Shown here piece after piece: positions 7,933 to 17,040 of a DNA stretch of 64,000 nucleotides. Source of the DNA: Desulfobulbus oralis (lineage in GTDB: Bacteria; Desulfobacterota; Desulfobulbia; Desulfobulbales; Desulfobulbaceae); the NCBI RefSeq assembly GCF_002952055.1, contig NZ_CP021255.1, forward strand, positions 1,118,851 to 1,182,850, written 5' to 3'. A program made the position numbers and the translations under genes. Below the pieces are notes generated by a model. The model was given only the letters and a program-made list of their open reading frames with translations, had not been told where the DNA came from and ran no database searches. The first letter of the stretch is position 1. Each line of letters opens with the position of its first letter.

Positions 7933-8607
7933 ATGGGACTCGATTATATTGAACTAATCGTAGAGATTGAGAAGAAATTCGAAATTTCCATTAATGAATC
8001 TGAGATTTATCATGCTGATACCGTAGGGAAACTTGCAGAGGTGGTCTATAAAAGATTAAAAAAGGATGCATATGACCCATGCCCTACACAAAAGGGATTT
8101 TATATCCTAAGACAGTATCTCATCTTTGAATACAAATTATCGCGAAGTGAATTTAAACCTGATACTAAATTAAATGACATAGTCCCAAAAAGGAGAAGAT
8201 TGAAAATGTGGAGATCGTTGATTAAAACCATAACCAACGATCCAAATAACATTGAGCTGGAGTTGAGTCTGTGGCCAAAGTTCATTTTTCTTTACTTTTG
8301 TCCATTACTCGTGCTTACTCTCATCTTATATCTCTTGCCATGGGAAGCATCATGGCTGGCTATTCTTGCCGCATTTACAACATCATGGATTTTTTCTTGG
8401 CTTCTTACACCGTTGAGAAATAAAATTCCAGATACTTGTTCTACCGTAAAAGATCTTATACCCTATATCACAACTAGGGGTATCAAGGTATGGGAGAAAG
8501 ATGAAGTATATGAAGAAATAAAAAATCTCATAGCAGAAATGTTTTATATAAATCAAGTTTTAATCACACCAGATTCACATATAATTGATGATCTGGGTTT
8601 GGCTTGA
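7933..8607 (+). CDS. Membrane protein with permuted acyl-carrier-like ends
   Basis: A 224-residue protein. It begins MGLDYIELIVEIEKKFEI, which matches the second half of an acyl carrier protein from the GLDSxE motif onward, but Tyr replaces the Ser that carries phosphopantetheine. A central part (CPTQKGFYILRQYL, about residues 50-70) is followed by two hydrophobic segments near 117-155. The C-terminus (DEVYEEIKNLIAEMF ... TPDSHIIDDLGLA) matches the first half of an acyl carrier protein and stops exactly where GLDS would come. The fold halves are therefore in swapped order. I recall similar unnamed proteins near acyl-lipid genes, but no function is known to me. The gene is AT-rich and likely transferred. 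Confidence 0.6.
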   Translation: MGLDYIELIVEIEKKFEISINESEIYHADTVGKLAEVVYKRLKKDAYDPCPTQKGFYILRQYLIFEYKLSRSEFKPDTKLNDIVPKRRRLKMWRSLIKTITNDPNNIELELSLWPKFIFLYFCPLLVLTLILYLLPWEASWLAILAAFTTSWIFSWLLTPLRNKIPDTCSTVKDLIPYITTRGIKVWEKDEVYEEIKNLIAEMFYINQVLITPDSHIIDDLGLA

Positions 8608-8684
8608 AAATATTTATTATAGTAAGCCAGTACACCGGGATCGTTGACTTCACCGCTGAACTCGACCTTGGGTGTCCCGCACAA

Positions 8685-9071
8685 ATGAAAGCTCTTGCAA
8701 CAGTCCTTTCGATTTTTAGCCTTATGGTCTCGGGCTTGTTTTGTTGGCTGGGTTTTTCCTGCCTCAAGGGTGCCCCGGATGACTTCCTTGTCCTTTTCAT
8801 GGGCACCATTGCTCTGCTTTACGGTATATCGAGTGCCGCTTTCCTGGTTGGCGCATGGTTTTCACCTAAATCCAAGCTCCTCTTGTTATCGAAATGGTCG
8901 GCTGCATTCATTCTTGTACTGTGGTCTGTGGGCTTGCTCGACTCAGGAATGGTGAGCGGCTTAGAACTGGTTTCAATTTTCTATGTTGCTTTCGTGCTAA
9001 TGCTCAATGTAGTTAGCGTTCGCTGTGTGCTTCACATGCGGAGCACTGCTCAACCAGGATCCATAGAATGA
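8685..9071 (+). CDS. Small multi-pass membrane protein, unknown
   Basis: About 128 residues with four hydrophobic segments: LATVLSIFSLMVSGLFCWLG, FLVLFMGTIALLYGISSAAFLVG, AAFILVLWSVGLLDSGMV and LVSIFYVAFVLMLNVVSV. The open frame extends upstream to a TTG at 8604 that overlaps the previous stop. The ATG at 8685 is preferred because the first membrane segment begins there. No family is recognised. It is the last gene of the foreign island and is followed by an IS30 remnant. Confidence 0.5.
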   Translation: MKALATVLSIFSLMVSGLFCWLGFSCLKGAPDDFLVLFMGTIALLYGISSAAFLVGAWFSPKSKLLLLSKWSAAFILVLWSVGLLDSGMVSGLELVSIFYVAFVLMLNVVSVRCVLHMRSTAQPGSIE

Positions 9072-9126
9072 CAACATGGTATCAAGCATATATTGTTAAT
9101 ATTTCACTTTTTCTGGATGCTTTAAA

Positions 9127-9415
9127 AATGCTGCATTCAGTTTGCAAGTGCCCCAGTGAGGGGGCAAGGCTAAAAACTGCAGTGAGACTCTGGTAGCTTA
9201 AACAATTTTTGCCTCGCTTATTCAGCGGTGAGCTGCCCACCCGAGCATTGCTTCCGTGATCGTGTGCAAGCTGCTGCCCCTTGGGAAGTCCTGTCGCAGC
9301 AGACCATGACCGTTTTCGTTGGTGCCGCGCTGCCAGGACGAATGCGGCCTGCAAAAGTACACGCGCAGGCCCAAGCTCCGCTTGTACAGGCATTGGGCCG
9401 CAGGGCCGGGTGGCT
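9127..9415 (-). pseudogene. Decayed IS30-family transposase C-terminal end
   Basis: The minus strand encodes scattered pieces of an IS30 transposase end (a degraded 'RPHSPWQRGTNEN...LLRQ.FPRG' block) broken by stops and shifts. It is closely related to the fuller copy at 49638-50606: both share blocks such as 'tgccgcgctgccagg' and 'gaatgcggcctgcaaa'. The terminal sequence TGCATTCAGTTTGCAAGTGC at ~9132 corresponds to the end of the other copy. It marks the right boundary of the AT-rich island. Confidence 0.75.
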
Positions 9416-9454
9416 GGACTTCCGGTCCCGCGGTTTTTTGTATTGCTTGTCGTT

Positions 9455-11845
9455 TTACTTCTGCCGGAATTCCCAGACCCGGTGAATGCGCGGGTTTCTT
9501 CTGAAGTCGGGCGGGATGGTGGCAGCGCTGATTTCTTCTACGAGCGCCTCTTGGGCTATGCGCGCTTCCAGCTCGAATTTGCGGAAATTGGTGGAGAAGA
9601 TGAGCAGCCCGCCAGGACTGAGATGCTGCATCGCCAGATGCAGGAGCTTGCCGTGGTCGCGCTGGATGTCAAAGGTGGCGCGGGTTTCGCGCCCGGCGTC
9701 GCGCTCTTCCGTCCGGAACTGCCCCGGCCTCTCTCCTTTGCCGGCCGGGCCCCTGTCCCACTTGCCGGGCCGTCCGTCCTTTCCGCTCCACCGGCCGCCT
9801 TTTGCGTCCCGGTCTGCCCATTTGCCGCTGCTTTTGCCGTTTTGCCACTGTCCGCCCCTGCTGTCCGCCCTGCTCTCCGGCAGCTTGCTCTTGCTGTTGG
9901 AAAAGGTGGGCGGATCCCCAAAGATCAGACCGTATTGCTCCTGGCTTTCCCTGAGCCAGCTCAGGCAGTCGGCCTGCACCAGTTGGTGCAGCGGTCCGCC
10001 CAGACCGTTCAGGGCCAGATTGGCCGCGGCCCGCGCCAGATAGCTTTCCGAGGCATCCACCGTGGTGGTGGCGCTGGCCCCGCCCAGCGCGGCAAAGACC
10101 GTGGCTGTGCCGGTATAGCCGAAGAGATTCAGAAAGCTCCTGCCTGCCGCCAGCTCGCGGATGCGGCAACGGATGGGCCGGTGATCCAGAAACAGACCGG
10201 TGTCCAGGTAGTCGGTAAAGTTGACCAGAAAGCGGCCGCCGCCCTCCCGCACCTCAAAGAGGCGGCCCGGCTTGTCGTGCTGCCTCTGGTACTGGCCCGG
10301 GCCTTTCTGACGCCTGCGGGTCTTGATGAAGATCTGGTCCCGTTTCGCGCCCATGACTTCGCGCAGAACCGCAATCGCCGTTTGCCGTCGCTCCAGGGCC
10401 CTGTTCTCGTCAATGCCTGCGGGCGCGCCGTATTCCTGCACCTGAATCCACTCCTCGTAGCAGTCCACCGCAAAGTTGAAATCCGGCAGATCGGCGTCGT
10501 AGAGCCGGAAACAGCTCACCTGCTCGCGCTCCAGCCAGTCCGAGAGGGCGGCAAAATTCTTGCGCAGGCGATTGGCAAAATCCTCGCCCGCGCTGCCGGG
10601 TGCCAGTGCCCTGGGCTGCCAGATGGCCACGGCGCCGGTCTTCTCCGGCAGGGCGGGCCGGCTTTCGTGGCCCACCAACAGCCGGCATTTGAGCGGGCCG
10701 TTGAAGAGCTGGTGCTCCTGCTCCCAGAGGACTGCCGGCACATCGGCAAATTCGGGGTTGGCGGTGAAAAAGGCCAGTCGCCAGCCCGGAAATCTTTCCC
10801 GATAGCAGCGGCCCAGGGCACGGTAGAGGTAGCGGGCGCTTTCCCTGTCCGAGAGCCGTTCGCCGTAGGGCGGATTGGTGATGAGGCAGCCGGCGCGGGC
10901 GGGACTTTGCAGTCTGGCCAGTTCGCGCTGGTGGATGACAATGAGGTCTCTCAGGCCGGCGGCAATCACGTTTTTCCTGGCTGCGGCCACGGCCCGCGGA
11001 TCGGCGTCGTAGCCGATGAACTGCGGCATCTTGTCCGCACCGCCTGTGCCCTCCTTTTCCAGCGCCTCGGCCACCAGATGTTCCCAGAGGCTGGCGTCGT
11101 GCCGGTTCCAGCCCATGAAGCCGAAGCGTTTGCGGGTCAGGCCCGGTGCGCTGCCCATGAGCATCAGCGCGGCCTCGATGAGGATCGTGCCGCCGCCGCA
11201 CATGGGATCGAGCAGAACGGGTTCCGCATCCACATGGTCCAGCCAGCCGGAAAGCCGAACCAGCGCGGCCGCGAGGGTCTCCTTCAGCGGCGCTGCACCG
11301 GTGTCCTGGCGATAGCCGCGGCGGTGCAGGCTGTCTCCGGACAGATCCAGAGAAAGCCTGGCGGAGCTGCCCTGAATGTGCAGGTGCAGGCGCACGCTGG
11401 GGTTCAGGGTGTCCACATTGGGGCGCCTGCCGAAACGCCGCCGGAACTGGTCCACAATGGCGTCCTTCACGCGCAGCGCGGCAAACTGCGAATGGTCGAT
11501 GGCCGAGTTGACGAGCGTGCAGGACACGGCAAAGGTTTTGCCCAGGCTCAGGTGTTCATCCCACAGCACTTCGCCGGCGTGCGCGTAGAGGGCGTCGGTA
11601 TTGGTCGCGTCAAAGCGGGCCAGCTCCAGGAGGATACGGGAGGCAAAGCGCGACCACAGGCAGGCGCGGTAAGCGCTGGCCAGCGAGGCGGCCGTCCAGG
11701 TGATGGCGCCGGGGCTCACGCGCGGGTTTTCCGCACCGCACTGGCTCATTTCCTGGGCCACCAGCTTTTCCAGCCCGGTGGCGCAGGTGGCGGCAAAGGC
11801 GAAGGTTCTGCTTTTTCTGATGCGGGTATCGTGGTTTGGCTGCAT
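9455..11845 (-). CDS. rlmKL: Bifunctional 23S rRNA methyltransferase RlmKL
   Basis: A 796-residue fusion. The N-terminal THUMP and RlmL half carries LLDPMCGGGTILIEAAL (SAM motif I, near 240) and TNPPYGERL (catalytic motif IV), for N2-methylation of G2445. The C-terminal RlmK half has a second SAM fold (NLFGYTGTATVFAALGGA) and the motif DPPTFSNSK, for N7-methylation of G2069. E. coli RlmL is about 700 residues. The excess is a Gly/Lys/Arg/Trp-rich low-complexity insert of about 65 residues directly after DPPTFSNSK, which is unusual. The ATG at 11845 lacks a strong ribosome site but begins the THUMP alignment. It is a solitary gene beside the IS30 remnant. Confidence 0.9.
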   Translation of the reverse strand: MQPNHDTRIRKSRTFAFAATCATGLEKLVAQEMSQCGAENPRVSPGAITWTAASLASAYRACLWSRFASRILLELARFDATNTDALYAHAGEVLWDEHLSLGKTFAVSCTLVNSAIDHSQFAALRVKDAIVDQFRRRFGRRPNVDTLNPSVRLHLHIQGSSARLSLDLSGDSLHRRGYRQDTGAAPLKETLAAALVRLSGWLDHVDAEPVLLDPMCGGGTILIEAALMLMGSAPGLTRKRFGFMGWNRHDASLWEHLVAEALEKEGTGGADKMPQFIGYDADPRAVAAARKNVIAAGLRDLIVIHQRELARLQSPARAGCLITNPPYGERLSDRESARYLYRALGRCYRERFPGWRLAFFTANPEFADVPAVLWEQEHQLFNGPLKCRLLVGHESRPALPEKTGAVAIWQPRALAPGSAGEDFANRLRKNFAALSDWLEREQVSCFRLYDADLPDFNFAVDCYEEWIQVQEYGAPAGIDENRALERRQTAIAVLREVMGAKRDQIFIKTRRRQKGPGQYQRQHDKPGRLFEVREGGGRFLVNFTDYLDTGLFLDHRPIRCRIRELAAGRSFLNLFGYTGTATVFAALGGASATTTVDASESYLARAAANLALNGLGGPLHQLVQADCLSWLRESQEQYGLIFGDPPTFSNSKSKLPESRADSRGGQWQNGKSSGKWADRDAKGGRWSGKDGRPGKWDRGPAGKGERPGQFRTEERDAGRETRATFDIQRDHGKLLHLAMQHLSPGGLLIFSTNFRKFELEARIAQEALVEEISAATIPPDFRRNPRIHRVWEFRQK

Positions 11846-12060
11846 GACGAAGAATGCGAAGATTGCGCGGGAATGGAGAAATCGCCAAAAGCGGCCATAC
11901 TAGCCCCTTGGGGCGGTTCCGTAAAGGCCGGGGAAGGGTTCAGGCGCCTTCATCTGAAACGTCTGGCGCTGCCTGCGCCTGGACCTTGCATTTTTGGGCA
12001 TGAACGGCCAAAAGAGGCTAGGCGGGTTTGGGTGCTTCGCTCCTTTTGAGGCCGGTCGAC

Positions 12061-12783
12061 ATGGAAAATATCCGGATTGCGGAAATCAGCATTGCCGTCA
12101 CGCGCAAGACGGTGAAAAATTTCAACCTGAAGGTCAGGATCAGGGACGGCACGGTCGCCATGAGCATGCCGGCGGCCGCGAGCCTGGGCGAGGCGCGGGC
12201 CTTTGCCGCAAGCAGGCTGGACTGGCTGCGCCGCTGCCTGGAACGGGCGCGCAGACTGCAGGCCGTGCCGGACCTCTGGGCCAGACCGCTTGCCTATGAA
12301 GACGGCGCGGAATGCTGGCTTTGGGGGCGGCGTTTTCGTCTGAAGCTGGAGCGCATGGCCTCGCCCGGTTTCCGGGTGGAGCCCAGGGCCCGGCAGATTG
12401 TGCTTTTGCTGCCCGCGGACAGCGCCCCGGCCCTTAAACAGCGCATGCTGGAGCAGTGCTACGCCCGGCAGCTCAGGATCCACGCTTCGGCCCTGCTTGC
12501 CCAGTGGTCGCCGCTTTTGGGCGTGCAGGTCACTGGCCTCGGCATCCGCAGGATGCAGAGCCGCTGGGGCAGTTGCACCCCCGCCACAGGCCGCATCCGC
12601 CTGGCCCTGGAACTGGCCAAGCGGCGCAGGGAGGCTCTGGAATACGTGGTGCTGCACGAAATGGCCCATTTGCTGGAACCCAATCACAGTCCCCGTTTCT
12701 ACGCGATTCTCGACCGCCACATGCCGGATTGGCGGAGCAGGCGCGCCCTCAGAGACAGGCCCCTGGAGGATGAGAGCGGCTGA
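12061..12783 (+). CDS. YgjP/WLM-type (DUF45) zinc metallopeptidase
   Basis: A 240-residue protein with the HExxH zinc motif (LHEMAHLLEPNHSPRFY, near 200-216) and the preceding RRMQSRWGSCTPATGRIRL block that defines the M48-related YgjP/DUF45 family. The third metal ligand is the His of the NHSPRFY segment. There is no signal peptide, so it should be cytosolic. Its substrate is unknown in the family. The ATG at 12061 is used because the conserved N-terminal strand follows. It is convergent with the beta-CASP gene. Confidence 0.8.
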   Translation: MENIRIAEISIAVTRKTVKNFNLKVRIRDGTVAMSMPAAASLGEARAFAASRLDWLRRCLERARRLQAVPDLWARPLAYEDGAECWLWGRRFRLKLERMASPGFRVEPRARQIVLLLPADSAPALKQRMLEQCYARQLRIHASALLAQWSPLLGVQVTGLGIRRMQSRWGSCTPATGRIRLALELAKRRREALEYVVLHEMAHLLEPNHSPRFYAILDRHMPDWRSRRALRDRPLEDESG

Positions 12784-12839
12784 ACGGCCCGAAACGCCGT
12801 CCGGCGCTCCGGGCCCTGTTCACAGGACAGGCTCTGTGC

Positions 12840-14225
12840 TCACAGCGGGTAGCTCTCGTGCAGCTCGGGCATCACCACCTGGGTATCCTGCAGCAGGCCG
12901 GCAAAGCTCTGCATGGCCTTTTCCTCGCCGTGAACCAGGAAAGTGCGTTTGGCGCCGCTTTCCCGATGCCAGGCCAGCAGCTCCTTCTGGTCAGCGTGGG
13001 CGGAGAAGCCGTTGATGGTGTGCACGCTCGCGTTGACCGCGATCTGCTCCTGAAAGACGCGCACCTCATCGGCACCGTCGATGATGGCGCGGGCCAGCGT
13101 GCCTTTGGCGGCAAAACCCACGAAGACCAGCGCGCTTGTCTTTTTCCACAGGTGGTTGCGCAGATGGTGCAGAATGCGGCCGCCCGTCGCCATGCCGGAG
13201 CCGGCCATGATGACCGCGCCTTCCACATTCTTGAGCGCCATGGAATCGGCATTGCCCTTGGTAAACACCAGGCCGGGCAGGCTCAGGGGGTCGCGGCCGC
13301 TCATCAGCACCTTCCAGGTCTCTTCGTCAAAGCATTCCTGATGCCGGCGGAAAATTTCGGTGGCAGAGATGGCCATGGGCGAGTCGAGATAGACCCGAAG
13401 GCCTGCCGGCAGCCGGCCCTGCTCCATGCCCTCTCGAAGATAGTAGATGATTTCCTGGCTGCGCTCCAGGGCGAAACTGGGGATGAGCACATTGCCCTGG
13501 CCTGCGATGGTCTCGTTGATGACCCCGTAGAGTTCAGCCACCGAGGACTGCAAATCCTTGTGCTCCCGGTCGCCGTAGGTGCTTTCCATGATGACCGTGT
13601 CCACCCTGGGCGGCCTGGCCGGATTGGGCAGAATGGCCCGGCCGTCCGAGCCCAGATCGCCCGAGAAGAGCACGCGCCGCCTTTCGCCATTTTCTTCCAG
13701 ATCCAGCAGGATACAGGCCGAGCCCAGAATATGCCCCGCATCGTAGAGCGTGACGCTCAGGCCAGGCGCCAGCTCGTAGGGCTGTTCCCAGCGGGGCAGA
13801 TCCATGAAGAAATCCAGCGCGGCCAGGGCATCCACAGTGGTGTAGAGCGGCTCCACGGCGGTGAAGCGCTTTTTGTGTTTGTTGGCCTTGTAGTTCTGGT
13901 ATCTCGCATCCTCTTCCTGGATGTGCGCCGAATCCAGCATGACCAGCTTGGCCAGTTCGCGGGTGGCGGATGAGCACAGAATGCGGCCCCGGAACCCGTT
14001 TTTCACCAGGAGCGGAATGCGGCCACAGTGGTCCAGATGGGCATGGCTCAGGATGAGGAAGTCCACGGCAGCCGGATCAAAGCCAAAGTGTTCGGCCTGA
14101 TTGGCCGCCGAACCGTTCATGCCCTGATAGAGACCGCAATCCAAAAGGATGCGCCTGCCGCTGCATTCGATCAGATGGCAGGAACCGGTGACGTTGCGGG
14201 CCGCGCCGTGAAAGGCAATCTGCAT
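12840..14225 (-). CDS. MBL-fold beta-CASP RNA hydrolase/exonuclease
   Basis: A 461-residue metallo-beta-lactamase with the HAHLDHCG zinc motif (near residue 60), the downstream ligands in GHILGSA and SGDLG, and the beta-CASP motifs (MESTYGDREH, a PSFALERSQE block, GSGMATGGR, and NGFSAHADQ near the end). This is the bacterial YsH1/CPSF-like group acting on RNA 3' ends or as an exoribonuclease. It overlaps nothing but is followed on the same strand, in transcription order, by no further gene. The start follows AGTGTATC with little Shine-Dalgarno signal, but it matches the conserved N-terminal strand (MQIAFHGAARNVTGSCHL). Confidence 0.85.
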   Translation of the reverse strand: MQIAFHGAARNVTGSCHLIECSGRRILLDCGLYQGMNGSAANQAEHFGFDPAAVDFLILSHAHLDHCGRIPLLVKNGFRGRILCSSATRELAKLVMLDSAHIQEEDARYQNYKANKHKKRFTAVEPLYTTVDALAALDFFMDLPRWEQPYELAPGLSVTLYDAGHILGSACILLDLEENGERRRVLFSGDLGSDGRAILPNPARPPRVDTVIMESTYGDREHKDLQSSVAELYGVINETIAGQGNVLIPSFALERSQEIIYYLREGMEQGRLPAGLRVYLDSPMAISATEIFRRHQECFDEETWKVLMSGRDPLSLPGLVFTKGNADSMALKNVEGAVIMAGSGMATGGRILHHLRNHLWKKTSALVFVGFAAKGTLARAIIDGADEVRVFQEQIAVNASVHTINGFSAHADQKELLAWHRESGAKRTFLVHGEEKAMQSFAGLLQDTQVVMPELHESYPL

Positions 14226-14255
14226 GATACACTCCGCGTGTGTTGGTGGATGAAA

Positions 14256-14828
14256 TCAGCTGACGCCCAGGGCCTCGGGCGGGAAGGGCAGCCAGCGGAA
14301 GAGCAGCCGTTCCAGAAGACGGCACTGCCCGAAATGCTTTTCAAGAGACCGGCAACGCGCGGCATCGTGCTCGCCGTAGCGCTGCAGCACATAGTCCAGC
14401 CGCTCATCCAGAGACACGATGCTGTGGTGCCGCACCCGCTTGTCGGCATAGTGCACCAGCTCGCGTGGGCCGAAATAGCCGTCTTCGTAGCCGGCCTCGT
14501 CAAAAGGGTCCAGGCGGACATGCTGGCCCACGATATAGGCCACTTCAGGGAAGCCTTCCGCCAGACAGATCTCCGCCCCCAGCTCGGCGTGGTGGCAGTT
14601 GCCGGCCAGACACGGCGTCTTGGCGATGTCGTGCAGCAGAGCGCCTGCCATGACCAGGCCCATGTCCGCCTGCACGCGGCCCGGCTGCATGGCCAGAAGC
14701 CCTGCGTGCAGGGTGACGGCCAGACGCGCCACCACCAGCGAATGCCAGCGGATATTGTCCAGCATCCCATACTTGTACGTGAGCCGGATGCACTCGGCCA
14801 AACCCGGTACGCGGGCCCTTGCGCTCAC
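14256..14828 (-). CDS. HD-domain phosphohydrolase
   Basis: A 190-residue protein with HD-superfamily metal ligands in order: His of RWHSLVVARLA, the doublet in ALLHDIAKT, and later His/Asp residues (HHAELGAEI, HVRLDPF). Such proteins hydrolyse phosphomonoesters or nucleotides; the substrate is unknown. Translation starts at a GTG at 14828 that overlaps the hemE stop by four bases (GTGA), so it is translationally coupled to hemE and transcribed with it. Confidence 0.75.
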   Translation of the reverse strand: MSARARVPGLAECIRLTYKYGMLDNIRWHSLVVARLAVTLHAGLLAMQPGRVQADMGLVMAGALLHDIAKTPCLAGNCHHAELGAEICLAEGFPEVAYIVGQHVRLDPFDEAGYEDGYFGPRELVHYADKRVRHHSIVSLDERLDYVLQRYGEHDAARCRSLEKHFGQCRLLERLLFRWLPFPPEALGVS

Positions 14829-15865
14829 TGCACCGGTCTCTGGTAGTTGTGCACGATGTCCACTGCGAGCCTGACGCTTTCCGGGTCAGTTTCCGGCACC
14901 ACGCCATGGCCCAGATTGAAGATATAGCCGTGGGCCGCCCGGGCCGCATCCAGCATGGCCCTAATGCGGGTTTCGAGTTGCCTTGCCGGCAGAAAGAGGG
15001 CCAGTGGGTCGAGATTGCCCTGCACCGCGAGCGGTTTTTCGGCTGCGTTGACCAGGCTGATGGCCGTGGCCAGCGGCACATGCCAGTCGATGCCCAGAAC
15101 GTCGGCGTCCAGGTGGCTGGTTGTGGGCAGGAGCGTGGCCCCATGGTTGGCAAAGTAGATCAGGGGAATATCGGTATGCCTGCGCAGTTCGGCCAGCACT
15201 TCGCGCACATAGGGCAGGGCAAAGACCGCATAGTCCTCCGGCGCGAGCGCCCCGGCCCAGGTATCGAAGAGCTGCAGGGCCTGGGCCCCGGCCCTGGCCT
15301 GCGCGGTCAGATATTTCGCGGTGCAGGCCGTGATTTTCTTCAGGATTTCGTGATAAAGCGCAGGCTCCCGATACATCATCTTCTTGGTCAGCAGAAAATT
15401 CCGGGAACTCCTGCCTTCGATGACATAGGTGGCCAGGGTAAAGGGCGCGCCGGCAAAGCCGATCAGGGGCACGGTCAGCTGCTGTCGCAGCAGCCGGATG
15501 GTCTCCAGCACGAAAGGCATGTCTGCCTCGGGCTCCGGGATGCGCAGGCGCGCCAGGGCCCGCTGGTCACGCACCGGCTCGGGAAAGACCGGGCCCGCGC
15601 CCTTGCGAAATTCCAGCGCAAGGCCCATGGCTTCCATGGGAATCAGAATGTCGGAGAACAGAATGGCTGCGTCCACGTGGAGAATTTCCACTGGCTGCAG
15701 CGAGACCTCGGCGCAGAGATCGGGCCGCTTGCACAGCTCCAGAAAGCTGTGCCGCCGCCGCACCCGCTGGTATTCCGGCAGGTAACGGCCGGCCTGACGC
15801 ATGAACCAGACCGGAATCCGGCCGGTGTTCTGGCCCTTGCAGGCCGAAAGGAAGCTGTTGTTCAT
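14825..15865 (-). CDS. hemE: Uroporphyrinogen decarboxylase
   Basis: A 346-residue enzyme of the usual HemE length. It converts uroporphyrinogen III to coproporphyrinogen III. The signature PVWFMRQAGRYLPEYQ lies at the N-terminus, with the substrate-binding Arg/Gln, and GFAGAPFTLATYVIEG follows mid-protein. The catalytic Asp is in ILFSDILIP. The C-terminal FNLGHGVVPETDPE motif is intact. It lies 80 bases downstream of the AhbD-like gene, with the HD gene translationally coupled behind it. That places heme-precursor and heme-finishing genes in one minus-strand unit. Confidence 0.95.
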   Translation of the reverse strand: MNNSFLSACKGQNTGRIPVWFMRQAGRYLPEYQRVRRRHSFLELCKRPDLCAEVSLQPVEILHVDAAILFSDILIPMEAMGLALEFRKGAGPVFPEPVRDQRALARLRIPEPEADMPFVLETIRLLRQQLTVPLIGFAGAPFTLATYVIEGRSSRNFLLTKKMMYREPALYHEILKKITACTAKYLTAQARAGAQALQLFDTWAGALAPEDYAVFALPYVREVLAELRRHTDIPLIYFANHGATLLPTTSHLDADVLGIDWHVPLATAISLVNAAEKPLAVQGNLDPLALFLPARQLETRIRAMLDAARAAHGYIFNLGHGVVPETDPESVRLAVDIVHNYQRPVQ

Positions 15866-15945
15866 GAAGCTGATCAGGGTGGAGAAATTTTGCTGTTATC
15901 CCAAATTCGCTATTGTACCGGGGGCAGCGCGGCGATGTCAAAGCC

Positions 15946-17040
15946 TCACTTGTCCCGTTCCGGCCCTGCATCGATGCTGCCTGCCAGGCCGCGTCTGGGC
16001 TGGTAGGCGCAGAAGGGTTCGGCCTCCAGATAGTCGCCGCTCATGGCATAGGCCCGCGCCCGGCAGCCGCCGCAGACCTTCAGGTATTCGCAGGGGCCGC
16101 ACTTGCCCTTATATTCGGCAAAATTGCGGAGTTCCTGCAAGAGCGGCGCCTGTTCCCAGATCTCCCGGAATGCCTGTTGCCGCACATTGCCTGCTGATTT
16201 CGGGAAATAGCTGCACGGCAGCACGTTGCCGTCCACATCGATCAGGCAGATGAGCTGACCCGCGAGGCAGCCCTTGGACCCGCCGGTGGAAAATTTCAGA
16301 CTCCGGCGCCTGAAGACCTTGCCTTCAGCCTTGGCCCGCTGCAAAACCAGCCGGTAATACTGGGGCGCGCAGGTGGGCCGCATGAGGAGTTCGGTCTCGC
16401 TCTTTTCCAGATCATAGTGCCAGTTCAGCATGTTTTCATAGGCCTCTTTGGGGATCAGCTCGCCCATGATTTCCTCGCCCCGTCCCGTGGGTACGATCAT
16501 GAAGATGTACCAGGCGGTGGCGCCCAGTTTTTTGACGAGCGGATACAGCTTCCTGGCCTCTGCCTCGTTGCGTTTGGTGAACGAGGAATTGATGAGGAAG
16601 GGGATGCCATGCTCCCGCAGGAGCGCCGTGGCCCGCATGACTCCTTCGAATGCGCCGTCCTGGCGGCGAAAATCGTCGTGTACCCCGGGGCTGGCCCCGT
16701 CCAGGCTGAGCGCCACCATTTTGATGCCGCTGGCCTTCAGCTCGCGGCAAACCGCCCCGGTGACCAGCGAGCCGTTCGAGGCCAGGCACATGCGCAGGCC
16801 CAGTTCCGTACCGCAGGCCGCAATGTCGAACACGTCGGGTCGCAAAAGGGGCTCCCCGCCGGAGAGCACCATGACCGGATCGGCGTAACTGCTGATGTCC
16901 TCAAGAAGACGTCGGGCCTCGTGCAGATCAAAATCGGGATGCCCCTGCACCTCCATTGCCGAGGCTGAGCGGCAGTGCACGCAACTGAAATTGCAGCGCC
17001 TGGTGATTTCCCAGGCAATCCATTTGGGTATGAAATCCAT
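15946..17040 (-). CDS. ahbD: AhbD-like radical SAM heme synthase (Fe-coproporphyrin decarboxylase)
   Basis: A 364-residue radical SAM protein. The cluster motif is Cys16-x3-Cys20-x2-Cys23 (CNFSCVHC), followed by the SAM-binding [17 protein letters not shown]-type C-terminal cysteine cluster (KGCLAGQ ... LPCSYF ... [13 protein letters not shown]) is present. The [10 protein letters not shown] segment is characteristic of AhbD, which decarboxylates iron-coproporphyrin III to heme in sulfate reducers and methanogens. It could alternatively be a related NirJ/AhbC or peptide-modifying enzyme, but the APQYYR segment and the adjacent hemE favour AhbD. The start has AAGGA eleven bases upstream. Confidence 0.8.
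   Translation of the reverse strand: MDFIPKWIAWEITRRCNFSCVHCRSASAMEVQGHPDFDLHEARRLLEDISSYADPVMVLSGGEPLLRPDVFDIAACGTELGLRMCLASNGSLVTGAVCRELKASGIKMVALSLDGASPGVHDDFRRQDGAFEGVMRATALLREHGIPFLINSSFTKRNEAEARKLYPLVKKLGATAWYIFMIVPTGRGEEIMGELIPKEAYENMLNWHYDLEKSETELLMRPTCAPQYYRLVLQRAKAEGKVFRRRSLKFSTGGSKGCLAGQLICLIDVDGNVLPCSYFPKSAGNVRQQAFREIWEQAPLLQELRNFAEYKGKCGPCEYLKVCGGCRARAYAMSGDYLEAEPFCAYQPRRGLAGSIDAGPERDK

Noticed and set aside
9281-12049. A 922-residue open frame on the plus strand
   Set aside because: It is antisense to rlmKL, whose minus-strand protein has complete motifs. High GC makes long shadow frames common here.
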